DNA of 64,000 nucleotides from Streptomyces sp. NBC_01439. GTDB lineage: Bacteria > Actinomycetota > Actinomycetes > Streptomycetales > Streptomycetaceae. The DNA lies in the NCBI RefSeq assembly GCF_036227605.1, contig NZ_CP109487.1:1612001-1676000 (forward strand), read 5' to 3'. The translations under genes were made by a program, and so were the position numbers. The notes beneath the pieces are model-generated. The model saw only the letters and a list, made by a program, of their open reading frames with translations. It was not told the DNA's origin and ran no database searches. Within the stretch, counting starts at the first letter, position 1, and the number at the start of each line of letters is the position of its first letter. Shown here piece after piece: positions 47,933 to 56,340 of the stretch.

Positions 47933-48969
47933 GACACCCTCGATTCTGCCTGCACGGTGGTGGTGGAACGGTCCCAGCTCAGAACAGGCATGAGCGAGGC
48001 GAGCCGACCCGGTAAGCGATCCGGAGGCAATGGAACCAACGCCGCAGGGAGGCAACCGCTGCGCCGCAGGAGGGCGGTGAGATCCTGCCACTCCTGCCAC
48101 AGCGTGGGCGGGGGCTCGGTCCCGGGCAGGTGACAGCCGAAGCTACTCAGAACCAGGACCCGGGTACCGGCGGCCGGCGGCCGGTACGGCCGCCAAGTCC
48201 AGCCGGCCCCCGAGCCGGCGTGGTGAAGTGGTGACTCGGCGAAGTAGAGGACGTCGGTGGCATGCCTCCCGACGATCGCCGTGATGCGGTTGACCAATTC
48301 CGCCTGATCGCGTGCAAAGAGCTCCATGCCGGGGCCGAGATCGACCAGCACCTGGGTCCCGAAGCGCAGGGTCCGCACGGGCAGTCGGGGAAGTTCCTCC
48401 AGCGGGCGGCCGGTGGCGATCTCTTCAAGCAGCCGGTGGGTATCGACCGCCCCCTCGGGCACGGTCCGCGACAGCACGGTCTGCAAGGTGGCCGTCTCGG
48501 AGTTGGGGGGCAGCAACGGGTGGTGCGGCAGCTCGGCTTCCGCCGGACCCTCGACCCGTTCCGCGAGCGCCGGAAACCTCCACGCGGGCGAGCTGCCAGC
48601 GGCCTCGCTCAGCGGAGTGAGCATGGTCAGGTGTACGGGTTGGTCGGCGGCCGGCAGGGCCGCGAGGTCCGCCCGGGCGTGCGGGGCTGGACCGGCTGCC
48701 AGCTGCCAGGCCGGCTGTGGAGGGGGCCCTGGCATGGCACCCCGGTCCCCCGTCGAGTCCGGTGTGGGTGCCTCGTGTTGCTGCTGTGCTGGCTTCGGCT
48801 CCGATGCCAGGCCCCGTAGCCCGAGCAAAGCGGCGATGCGCGGCACGCGTTCGCGGTCGCCCGGATCCACGCCGAACCCCGCCAGCGCGCGGGCCAGGTC
48901 GCCGACCCAGATCTCGGAGTGCGCGCCCGCGACTGGCACCCGTGTTCCGGCTGCTCCGCCGTCACTCAC
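47929..48969 (-). CDS. vWA-like domain protein of the MoxR/NTPase conflict operon (SAV_2336-like)
   Basis: The 346-residue protein has an N-terminal helical segment (WVGDLARALAGFGVDP..RVPRIAALLGL), a Pro/Ala-rich linker, and from about residue 195 a von Willebrand A-like Rossmann domain. There LVDLGPGMELF occupies the MIDAS position, with Gly where DxSxS has serines, so metal binding is probably degenerate. Further blocks are ITAIVGRHATDVLYF, RVLVLSSFGC and GCLPAALVPLPP. The GTG start lies 6 bp after the MoxR stop, and the stop overlaps the NB-ARC gene's start. MoxR plus vWA pairs act together in many systems as a chaperone or remodelling pair. The link to the vWA-MoxR ternary conflict systems is inferred from gene order. 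Confidence 0.7.
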   Translation of the reverse strand: MSDGGAAGTRVPVAGAHSEIWVGDLARALAGFGVDPGDRERVPRIAALLGLRGLASEPKPAQQQHEAPTPDSTGDRGAMPGPPPQPAWQLAAGPAPHARADLAALPAADQPVHLTMLTPLSEAAGSSPAWRFPALAERVEGPAEAELPHHPLLPPNSETATLQTVLSRTVPEGAVDTHRLLEEIATGRPLEELPRLPVRTLRFGTQVLVDLGPGMELFARDQAELVNRITAIVGRHATDVLYFAESPLHHAGSGAGWTWRPYRPPAAGTRVLVLSSFGCHLPGTEPPPTLWQEWQDLTALLRRSGCLPAALVPLPPDRLPGRLASLMPVLSWDRSTTTVQAESRVS

Positions 48970-48975
48970 GCGGGG

Positions 48976-49980
48976 TCACTCCTTCAGCTGCTGCGGTTTG
49001 ACCAGGGTGAGACCCCGCAGGGCTTGCCACCGCTCGTCGCCCACCGTGATGCCCAGGGACTGGCAGGCCCAAAGGGCATCCAGGTATTCCGCCGTACTGG
49101 GGCGTCGCACTCCATCCCGCGAGGCCGCCTGTCGTACCTCCTGCAGTTCCTCGGCCAGGGCTGCGGCGAGCGCCAGATCGGCCGCGGTCACCTCCGGCAG
49201 CCGGGCCGTCAGATGCCGGTGGGCGATCCGGACCAGCTCCTCTACGTCCTCCGGGGGCTGCAGCCGGGCGATGACGCAACGGCGGAGGAACGCCTGGGGC
49301 AGCTCCCTCTCCTCGTTGGTGGTGATGACGATCAGGTGCCGGGAGAACGGCGCGTCGGAAGATTCTCGGGCGGGTTCCACCCACACCTCGGTCCCCGTCT
49401 CGGCGACCACGAACCCGTTCGAGGCCAGGGGTACGAGAAGACCGTTCGGCACATCGGGGTCGGCCTTGTCGATCTCGTCGATCAATACGACGGCATGATC
49501 CGGGGAACGTCCTTCGTCGGCCCCGAGCGTCCGGCGAGGTCCCCCCGGCCGAGGGTGGCCCGGGCCGGTGCGGGACCGATCGGACCGGCTGACGAACCGC
49601 GCGGCCGACCGGGGAGCAAACGCCCACCACAACGGTCCCGGCTGGACGTACATGTCTTCGCTGTGCTGGGGTGCCCGACCGCGCCCGGGACGACGGTCTG
49701 CCTGGGCGTCCGCAAGTCGTCGCACGGCATCAAAGGTCCACAGCAGGTCTCGCGCCCGGGTCTGGGAGGTCACCACGTGCTCGTAGTAGCGCCAGCCGCG
49801 CTCCCTGGCGACCCACGGTGCGAGGGAAGACTTGCCCGAACCCGGCTCGCCCCGCAGTAGCAGCGGGCGGCCGGTCGCCAGTGCCACCTTGACCGCCAGC
49901 GAAAGGTCGGAAGGCATGACGTAGATCAGCCCGTCACGGCGGTCCGGCATGTCGGTGGAATCGGCTGCCTGCGGGAACAT
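48976..49980 (-). CDS. MoxR-family AAA+ ATPase
   Basis: The ATG at 49980 shares one base with the TGA of the TIR gene (TGATG), giving 334 residues and near-certain translational coupling. Walker A GEPGSGKSS is near residue 43, Walker B VVLIDEIDKADPD near 163, and the sensor/arginine-finger region is VITTNEERELPQAFLRRCVI. The lid helices follow. MoxR ATPases remodel or load partner proteins, often with vWA-domain partners such as the next gene in this operon. The frame is open further upstream, but that part overlaps the TIR gene antiphase and has no family character. Confidence 0.9.
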   Translation of the reverse strand: MFPQAADSTDMPDRRDGLIYVMPSDLSLAVKVALATGRPLLLRGEPGSGKSSLAPWVARERGWRYYEHVVTSQTRARDLLWTFDAVRRLADAQADRRPGRGRAPQHSEDMYVQPGPLWWAFAPRSAARFVSRSDRSRTGPGHPRPGGPRRTLGADEGRSPDHAVVLIDEIDKADPDVPNGLLVPLASNGFVVAETGTEVWVEPARESSDAPFSRHLIVITTNEERELPQAFLRRCVIARLQPPEDVEELVRIAHRHLTARLPEVTAADLALAAALAEELQEVRQAASRDGVRRPSTAEYLDALWACQSLGITVGDERWQALRGLTLVKPQQLKE

Positions 49981-51335
49981 CAAATCACCTCGGACGACGA
50001 GAGGATGCCGGAACCCTGGACGACCGCGTCCAGACGCTTCATGAGCCGGTAGGCGGCCGTCTCGGCCTCCATGGTGATCGGTGGAACGACGACGACCGTG
50101 TCCGAGAGTCCATCCAGCCCGCTCAAACCGTCGCACCCGTCTCCGGACCCGGGTTCGATGCCACCAGTCAGCACGACCACCACGAGCCAGGGGAAGTCTC
50201 GTCGAAGAGAGGCGGCCACCACGGATACGTCGTTGGGGGTGTGGTCGGCAGCACTCAGCACCAGATAGTTGAGCGTCCCGTCATTCGGCCGGACGGTCCG
50301 GGAGTCTAGCGGCATCCGTGGCGGGACGCGGAAGATCTGGCGCAGCGCGGCTCGGCAGGAGGCCTCGAGCTCCTCCGCCGACGAGGAGTCGTCCTCGGGC
50401 AAGCCGCGTTCCAACGCTCCGAGGCTGTACGTGTCGGGGGCATTGGACAGGGCACGACGGACGTACTGTTCTGCGGTCCACTCCTGGAAGGCGTTGAACA
50501 CGAGCACAGGGGAGCATGCGCCGGAATCCGCCGACTTGGTGGCTGCCCCGTCGGGCAGGAAGCATCGGGCGGCTTCCTGGTCGACCCAGCTCGGCATGAC
50601 CTCCGCGGACAGCTGCCGCAGCTGGTCCGCCCCGAGCGCGGGCTTCAGCCATTCCACCGCTGACGGGAGCTTTTCGGAGACACCGCCGCTCAACATGCGA
50701 TGCGAAAGGTAGAGTTCGGCGCCGATCCGGGCTTTGACATGCACCAACTCGTCCTCGCAGAGACCCAGTCGACGGGCGGCGTCGACCAGGCTGTCAGGGC
50801 TGCGGCGCCGGGCGGACTCCAGATATCGGGCAACACGTCTGGCCCAGTCGCGAGCGCCCTGATCCCCCGCCCTCGAGCCCAGGGGCGAGAATTCCGCCAT
50901 GATGCGATCGGCAACGTCGAGAGCACTCGCCTGCGAGGACAGCGTGTCGCCCCAGGGAGGTTGTTTGGCGGCCTGGAGCGACAACAAGGCGTCGAAACCC
51001 TGCCTGCGGGCCTCGGCCGTGGTCACGTCACCGACCAGCCCCGGGAGGACGGCGGCGAGTCCGCCGACCTTGAAGCGGCCGACCAAGACCTCGGCCTCGC
51101 GCCTCACCCACCGGGGAGCTGCCACGGTTTCCGGTCCGAGCAGAACGATCGCCGCATCGCACTGGTACATCTCGCGGTACAGCACATCGTGCCATTCGTC
51201 GCCTGCCCGCAGCTTCTCCGCGTCCACGAATACCTCGTAGCCGCTCGCGACCAGGCGCGGCACGATGTTGTCCAGTACGGCCCGCACACACGCGTCCTTG
51301 CCCGCCCCGTGGCTGATGAAGATCCGTGGGGTCAT
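49980..51335 (-). CDS. TIR-domain protein, likely NAD-consuming effector of the operon
   Basis: The ATG at 51335 starts directly at the TIR fold (PRIFISHGAGKDACV), giving 451 residues; the longer open frame upstream is Arg-rich and non-coding in character. The TIR domain covers about residues 1-145: box 1 RIFISHG, a DAEKLRAGDEW segment, and RWVRREAEVL with Glu80 at the catalytic position of NAD-hydrolysing TIRs. Residues about 150-260 are helical and about 260-451 form a second unassigned domain (LNYLVLSAADHTPNDVS, LVVVVLTGG). It is the first gene of the operon TIR-MoxR-vWA-NB-ARC/TPR. NAD depletion or signal production as output is inferred from the family. Confidence 0.85.
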   Translation of the reverse strand: MTPRIFISHGAGKDACVRAVLDNIVPRLVASGYEVFVDAEKLRAGDEWHDVLYREMYQCDAAIVLLGPETVAAPRWVRREAEVLVGRFKVGGLAAVLPGLVGDVTTAEARRQGFDALLSLQAAKQPPWGDTLSSQASALDVADRIMAEFSPLGSRAGDQGARDWARRVARYLESARRRSPDSLVDAARRLGLCEDELVHVKARIGAELYLSHRMLSGGVSEKLPSAVEWLKPALGADQLRQLSAEVMPSWVDQEAARCFLPDGAATKSADSGACSPVLVFNAFQEWTAEQYVRRALSNAPDTYSLGALERGLPEDDSSSAEELEASCRAALRQIFRVPPRMPLDSRTVRPNDGTLNYLVLSAADHTPNDVSVVAASLRRDFPWLVVVVLTGGIEPGSGDGCDGLSGLDGLSDTVVVVPPITMEAETAAYRLMKRLDAVVQGSGILSSSEVI

Positions 51336-51890
51336 ATCGCCCCGGCCGGAGCGCCGTACAGTGTCGGACCGGCTCTTCCTCTGAGAGTCACACAACCGAT
51401 TGTGCTGCAGGCACCGCATGGCGGGGGCCAGATCCCGAGAAACGGCAGGCCACTGGCGGCCTCTGCACCATCGGCCTACCGCAGCCAGTGCTCCCCGCGT
51501 GCGACAACCACGGCTCCACTCGGCGGAACGCCAGAACGGTGGGGTGGCACGGCGAGCCCCGTGACACCTCACCGTCCGCCGAAAGGTATGCCCGAAGCGC
51601 CCGTACCAGGGGGCACGTAGGGCTTGAGATACACCTCGCGGGCGAGGGCCGTCTGCCGTGCCCATAGCCGGTCCGATCGGTGACGGGTTCACCGTCGGGC
51701 AAGGAGCGAGCCGAGCGCAAGGTCTCCTCAAGGGAGAGGCAGCTGACGCGGCTCGGCGCACCGGTCCCGTACGGTCCGCGACTGGCTGGCCGATCACGCC
51801 GACAGGAGGGGCCGTATGACGAATAGCCGAATGGAGTGAAAACCGCGTAAGTAACTTACCGGCCTTTTCGGCACGTGCAACGGTCACGGC
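51336..51890. promoter_or_regulatory. divergent intergenic region upstream of the TIR operon and the secreted-protein gene
   Basis: This 555-bp stretch must hold the promoter of the minus-strand conflict operon and that of the plus-strand secreted protein. A short inverted repeat GTAAG-taa-CTTAC lies near 51849-51861, about 30 bp before the secreted-protein start. No confident -10/-35 was assigned. No gene is supported inside. Confidence 0.4.
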
Positions 51891-52334
51891 ATGAGGAACA
51901 TCGCGACACTCATGACACCCATCGCCGTAGCGACGTTACTCCTCGCGGGCTTCGCCACGCCCGCCCACGCGGGCCCTTACTGGGAGAAGACCATCAAGTG
52001 CAATGCGACCGATCCGGACGGCCGGAAGATCCCCACGCGCGTCGGCAACGGCGAACTGGGTTGGAACCACTTCACCGGTGCACACAACATCAGAAGGTGC
52101 GCGCTGGTCAACATCCCGCTCCAAGGCAACGTCGACAGGTTGGACGGTGCCAACATCCAGTACTGGGGGTGGGCCTCCAACCGGGCGCACGGACGCGTGA
52201 AGCTCATCGTCAAGGTGCGGTACGCGCGCAAGACGGTGGACAAGAGGTACGACGCGGGGCCCGGGAACGTGATCGGTGTGATCACCGCGTACTGCAACGG
52301 TATGCCGAAGTGCCCGAACTGGGTGAATGAGTGA
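51891..52334 (+). CDS. small secreted protein, possible exported toxin
   Basis: The 147-residue protein has a clear Sec signal peptide (MRNIATLMTPIAVATLLLAGF, cleavage after AHA near residue 27), leaving a mature domain of about 120 residues. Three or four cysteines (IKC, RRCALV, TAYC, PKC) could pair. The mature part has a GWNHFTGAHNI segment with two histidines and a basic stretch (RGRVKLIVKVRYARK-type), which recalls small nuclease toxins but does not match a family I can name. The stop overlaps the start of the next gene by 8 bp, a spacing typical of toxin/immunity pairs. Function is inferred only. Confidence 0.7.
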   Translation: MRNIATLMTPIAVATLLLAGFATPAHAGPYWEKTIKCNATDPDGRKIPTRVGNGELGWNHFTGAHNIRRCALVNIPLQGNVDRLDGANIQYWGWASNRAHGRVKLIVKVRYARKTVDKRYDAGPGNVIGVITAYCNGMPKCPNWVNE

Positions 52335-52983
52335 TTCGGTGAGCGAAGACGAGCACGAGATCGAAGACCTTCAGGTAGAAGTGGCCGGCCTTCTGCTGGA
52401 CTACGTCTACGCACCTCTGCTGGAGGACCAGCACGTACGGGGAGTCCTGCCCGCTCCGTCCGGGGCCCCGGCCGTTCGGGTCGCCCTCGGCGACCGGGGC
52501 GAATGCGATCCCGCCCGCCTGACGGCGTACGAGATCCCCCTCGGTTCCGGTGAGGAATTGCGCACCGCGCACGACGTCGTCGCCCTGCTCCGTGCGGTAC
52601 ACACCGGAACACACGTCTACCCCTCGGACAGGGTCACGTCCGTCATGGGAATGGACCTCTACCTCGTCGACCCGGCCCAGGTGAAGGAAGCGCCCTTCAC
52701 CACGGACGACTGGGCTGCCACCCTCCTGCGATGTCTGGCCCGTCCGTCCGAGGAACGGCCCTCAGCAAGGCTGCGCGGATTCCTGTTCCGGGAAGGAGGT
52801 CTTCTGCGCCTCTACATGGACAGCGACGAGGCATCCGGCGTGATCGCCGCCGATGTCCAGCCGGGCGGTGCACTGACCGCCCTCCTCGCCGCACTTCCCT
52901 CATTGCTCGGCGAGGAGTGGCGGACAACTGATGGCGCGGACGACCCGCACTGCCGGTACCTGGTGGATCTCACCCACTGGTGA
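52327..52983 (+). CDS. hypothetical cytoplasmic protein coupled to the secreted-protein gene, possible immunity protein
   Basis: This 218-residue acidic protein has no signal peptide or membrane segment. Visible blocks are an acidic helix at the N-terminus (SEDEHEIEDLQVEVAGLLLDY), RTAHDVVALLRAVH, a beta-rich middle (GMDLYLVDPAQV) and LFREGGLLRLYMDSD near the end, closing with LVDLTHW. It starts inside the preceding gene (8-bp overlap), so it is translationally coupled. The acidic charge, size and position are consistent with a cognate immunity protein; no family was recognised. Confidence 0.6.
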   Translation: MSDSVSEDEHEIEDLQVEVAGLLLDYVYAPLLEDQHVRGVLPAPSGAPAVRVALGDRGECDPARLTAYEIPLGSGEELRTAHDVVALLRAVHTGTHVYPSDRVTSVMGMDLYLVDPAQVKEAPFTTDDWAATLLRCLARPSEERPSARLRGFLFREGGLLRLYMDSDEASGVIAADVQPGGALTALLAALPSLLGEEWRTTDGADDPHCRYLVDLTHW

Positions 52984-53050
52984 TCAGTTCGCTCCGTGAT
53001 GCCGGCTCGCCCAACGGCGGAACGTCTGTCACCACCGTGACGAACAGACC

Positions 53051-53380
53051 TCACGGCGCGGTGAACCAGCAGATGTCACCGGAGTCGGGCAACCGGGAAT
53101 GCGCGTCGACCTCCGCCGCGATTCGCGCCAGAGCCCCGGCCCCGTCCGAATTCCATGGCAGGAAGGGGTCCTGTGCCGACTCCGTCAGGTCTCCCGGTCG
53201 CGTCCCGGCGTCGTACAGATCGGCGACGATCCGCAGGAGCAGTCCCATCTGTTCCTCGAACGTGGCGCCCCGTCCGAGCAAGCTCCCCACGGCTCCGCTG
53301 ACGACCGAGAAACCGAGCCAGTCGTCGTGTGCGTACTGACTGAGATATTCCAGCTCTCGGCGGTACGCCTCTTCACTCAC
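53051..53380 (-). CDS. small hypothetical protein, immunity-like
   Basis: A GTG at 53380 gives a 109-residue acidic protein (an overlapping TTG one codon earlier is possible). Blocks include EAYRRELEYLSQYAHDDWLGFSV, GRGATFEEQMGLLLRIVADLYD, and an ending GDICWFTAP. The composition and the D-W-LGF...PGDLTE...W pattern resemble small immunity proteins of polymorphic toxin loci, but no family could be assigned. It converges on the secreted-protein operon, 67 bp from its end. Confidence 0.5.
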   Translation of the reverse strand: MSEEAYRRELEYLSQYAHDDWLGFSVVSGAVGSLLGRGATFEEQMGLLLRIVADLYDAGTRPGDLTESAQDPFLPWNSDGAGALARIAAEVDAHSRLPDSGDICWFTAP

Positions 53381-54284
53381 CAAGGTTCAGGTCCCGTGCT
53401 GTGGGATGCGGAATCGTTTCATGTCCGGGCCTCCCACGTCGTTTTAGTGCATGCTCGCTCCGCCGGACTTGCTGAACGGACGATAGGTCACGGTCGATCC
53501 TCCTGCCGTGGCTGCCGACGGCGGTCCCGCGTGCGGAATCATGCCGGACCTGGTCATCGGGGTCGAGGCACTTCAGTCCCAGCGGGCGTGAGCCGCGCAG
53601 CTCTTGGCGAGGCCATCGTGCAGGCCTCGGCCGGGGACTCGCCCGGCCGTCACACCCGGGCTCAGGCCCAGGCGCTGAAGGACGTGGTCGTCGCCCCGGG
53701 ATCCGGCGAGCCGGCCGAACTTGCCCTGGACCCCGCACTGCGTCTCCCTCACGGCGGGCTGGCTCCAGAACGTGAAGGACGCCTCCGAGGAGGAGCGCTT
53801 CGACCGGCTGCGCACACAGGGTGGCATGACAGCTGCTCTCCGGGCGCGTGGCTGCGCGTTCTTCGGCAGATGGGGGTGTGCCGCGCGCGGGGCCCGATCG
53901 GACATGCCGGGCGGCCCCGGCCGCACTTGTCGCAGATCTCGTACCCGGCACCGCCCGGCCCGTCCGAAATGACGACCGTCTCGCCTCGGGCGCCCGCGGT
54001 CCACGTCGTGGTGTGTCCGGAGGTGAAGACGGTGGTCCCCTGGTGGGCGTCTCGTAGGGTGCGAACGCGACCGTGGTCTGGGATGCCTCGGCGGGCCCGT
54101 CGGTACGGCGGGCAAGCACCACTCCGCCGAGGGCACGGCTTCGACGCCTTCTGCCGGAAAGGCGATGAGACGGTGCCGGGTACGCCAGCTCGCGCCGTGG
54201 ACGAGGAGCTCGTCGTACGCGCTCGCCGTGGCGGGCGGGCGCCGGGACCGCTGGACCCGCTCCGCTGTCGGTGCCCGTCGTTGT
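53381..54284. other. decayed stretch containing the right copy of the dispersed repeat
   Basis: All frames are disrupted or of Arg/Pro/Ser-rich shadow character. On the minus strand a short recognisable peptide (VISDGPGGAGYEICDKCGRGRP) is embedded in the repeat copy at 53852-53974, without an intact gene around it. Probably gene remnants. Confidence 0.4.
53852..53974 (-). repeat. diverged direct repeat, right copy (pair at 41600-41723)
   Basis: This copy matches 41600-41723 in the same orientation over its whole length, with about 10-15% mismatches. On the minus strand it encodes GPGGAGYEICDKCGRGRP, which suggests a truncated paralogous gene. Confidence 0.65.
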
Positions 54285-54626
54285 TCAGCTCTTGCGGGTC
54301 AACGGTTGCCCGGCGAAGCGCACCCCTGCCAGGCCATGGGCCATGAGGTTGCGGATGTTGCTGTGATCAGTGTCGTTCGGCGTTGCCAGCACGCTGCGGT
54401 AGTGCTCGCCGAACGCCAGCAGCGTTTCCTGGTCGCTCAGTCCTTCCAGCAGGGCCAGTGCCAGCGTTTTGCAGGAGCCCTCGTTCTCACCTGAGGCGTT
54501 TTCCAGTCCGCCGTTGCGGAACGCCTGCGGCTGGTATTCGTAATGCGCGGTGATGAAGGTCAGGGTGGCGGCGAACTGGTGCTCGCCTGACGCGAGGCTT
54601 GCCCGTAGCGAGTTCAGATCAGTCAT
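54285..54626 (-). CDS. HopJ-family (type III effector HopJ-like) protein
   Basis: This 113-residue protein starts at ATG 54626 with AAGGGA 6 bp upstream. It shows the family's whole pattern: FAATLTFITAHYEYQPQAFRNG, NASGENEGSCKTLALALLEGL, ETLLAFGEHYRSVL, TDHSNIRNLMAHGLAGVRFAG. HopJ-like proteins are widespread in free-living bacteria without a type III secretion system; the name comes from a Pseudomonas effector and the cellular role is unknown. The protein is intact and stands alone, flanked by non-coding DNA. Confidence 0.88.
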   Translation of the reverse strand: MTDLNSLRASLASGEHQFAATLTFITAHYEYQPQAFRNGGLENASGENEGSCKTLALALLEGLSDQETLLAFGEHYRSVLATPNDTDHSNIRNLMAHGLAGVRFAGQPLTRKS

Positions 54627-55199
54627 GTCGGTTCCCTTGTGTTGGACAGACGATCTGAGTGCCGTCCGTGACCGGGGGGACCATACCCCCTTGAGGCCAG
54701 CCGGTAGCAATCGGGCCACATGTCGGAACGAGCAGCGTTTCCGCAGGTCACGAGGTTCGGAATGTGCGTACGTGGAAGCCGTGGCCGTGGCGGCGTCGGC
54801 CGCGTACTACGGCGACATCACCCACGCCGCGACGCCGTCCTCGGTCTGCCGCGGGTTGGCGAACGGCAAGCAACTGTCTTGCAGGCATGGCCGTCTCGTC
54901 CTGTCCTGGCCTATGGAAACTGGGACTTACCGGAAGCACACCACCCTGTAGGGTGATCATTAAGGACGGGACCGCACGTGCACGTTGACCATGGTGACAC
55001 CGCGCATCCTTTTCTCGGCTTACGACCTCAGACCAGCTCTGGAACCTGTGGACCTCACGGCATGGCACCGATTCCAACGGGCTGACGGCTCGTTCGGTAC
55101 CCGTCCCGGGCTTCGACGCTGGCGGTGGACCTCGGTCGCCTGCTCAACGCGTCGCGCGAACCTCGTGCGTTGACGCAACCTACTTGCTCTGGGGGACTT
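54627..55199. other. non-coding stretch upstream of the HopJ-like and lectin genes
   Basis: This is a divergent intergenic region of about 570 bp with no frame of coding character. It presumably contains the promoters of the HopJ-like gene (minus) and the lectin gene (plus). A GGGGGA element at about 55191 precedes the lectin start. Confidence 0.4.
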
Positions 55200-55739
55200 G
55201 TGACGATTCTTAAGGCTGCTCTGTCAGCCGCCACGGTGGCCGTACTCACTGCCGGGCTGGCCGTATCGTCCGCATCCACTGCTTCCGCCGCCTCAACCGA
55301 GTACGACGTCGTCAACCGGGGCAGCGGCAAGTGCCTCGCCGTTGACTGGGCGGCTGAGTACCACGTTCTCGGTATCCAGTGGGGCTGCAACGGCAACCCG
55401 GACCAGAGGTGGACCACGGAGGCCAAGGGCAACAGTGTCTGGGGCACTTTCTACGAGATCAAGAACGGTGACGGCCAGTGCCTCGGCACCATGGGGGGCG
55501 GCACCAGCAACGGCACGGACATCGTTGCGTGGGACTGCAACGGAGCCAACGACCAGAGGTGGTTCGTCGACCCCGTCGTGAACTCGCCGGAGTACCGGAC
55601 GATTCGCAATCTGGCGGCCAGGTTCGCCGGTTCCAACAAGTGCCTCGGCATCTACAAGGAGGCCACCCATGACGGCGCGTCGGCCACGCTGTGGGACTGC
55701 AACAGCCGCTGGGATCAGCAGTGGCAGCTTCAGCCTTAA
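55200..55739 (+). CDS. secreted ricin-type beta-trefoil lectin-domain protein
   Basis: The GTG at 55200 gives 179 residues with a Sec signal peptide (LSAATVAVLTAGLAVSSASTASA, cleavage near residue 30). The mature protein is one beta-trefoil with three repeats, each with a GxCL and DxxxNxxxQxW pattern: GKCLAVDW..CNGNPDQRW, GQCLGTMG..CNGANDQRW, NKCLGIYK..CNSRWDQQW. Such domains bind galactose- or xylose-type sugars and usually accompany a glycosidase; here the domain stands alone. A short GC hairpin follows the stop. Confidence 0.9.
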   Translation: MTILKAALSAATVAVLTAGLAVSSASTASAASTEYDVVNRGSGKCLAVDWAAEYHVLGIQWGCNGNPDQRWTTEAKGNSVWGTFYEIKNGDGQCLGTMGGGTSNGTDIVAWDCNGANDQRWFVDPVVNSPEYRTIRNLAARFAGSNKCLGIYKEATHDGASATLWDCNSRWDQQWQLQP

Positions 55740-56340
55740 CTAGGCCCCCGCTGGGGCCGTCCCTCTAGAGGGCCGGCCCCGAGTACGTCCCGGTCGCGGT
55801 TCAGGCCGCCGCCCACCACCCTCTTCGCCGCTCCGAGCGCATCGTCGCCGGGCCCGCCGGAGAGCCACGCGTTCGGGTCTGAGCTCGGGACAGGCTTCGG
55901 GTCGGCGGCGAGCGCCGGAACAATCGCGCCGCAGGGGCTGATCGTTCGGCCGCCCGGTACGGCACGGTTCTCGGGCACGGTGAACCTTCCGCAGCGGCCC
56001 CCTCCCGTTCGGGGATCGGCCCCGCCGTCCTGGGACAGGGGCCCGGCTCGTAGCGGGCGTCGGCCACGGTGCGGGAGGCGGGCGACCGTGCGCCGCTCGC
56101 TCCAGGTATCCGCACCGGGCGGTGGCCAGCGCTTCGATCGGCTGGGGCGTCCTGGGGCAAGGACCCGGTACGAAGCGTGATGCGACGGCCGTGCTGAATC
56201 CGGTGCCGGTAGCGATGGCGGTGGCGGTGGGCTTGGGCGTTCCGCTGGGCCGCGACCGCCGGCGTCGGGCTCAGTGCTGCCAGGAGGGCCAGACCGGCCC
56301 CGGCAACCGCCATCCCGTCACGATAGCCGTGCTCTGCCAT
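55740..56340 (-). pseudogene. probable frameshifted gene for a small secreted protein
   Basis: ATG 56340, preceded by GAGGAAC, opens a frame with a convincing signal peptide (MAVAGAGLALLAALSPTPAVAAQ). After it the frame becomes Arg/His-rich and loses coding character. Near 55985 another minus-strand frame takes over with a more natural sequence (VPENRAVPGGRTISPCGAIV, then DPNAWLSGGPGDDALGAA) and runs to a stop near 55736. The simplest reading is one secreted protein gene broken by at least one frameshift. No family was recognised. Confidence 0.35.
55743..55758 (+). terminator. hairpin terminator after lectin gene
   Basis: GGCCCC-CGCT-GGGGCC lies 4 bp after the lectin stop: a 6-bp GC stem without a T-run, a common Streptomyces terminator form. 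Confidence 0.6.

Noticed and set aside
51336..51887. N-terminal extension of the TIR protein (184 codons)
   Set aside because: It is Arg/Pro-rich without structure; the TIR fold begins exactly at ATG 51335, as usual for the family.
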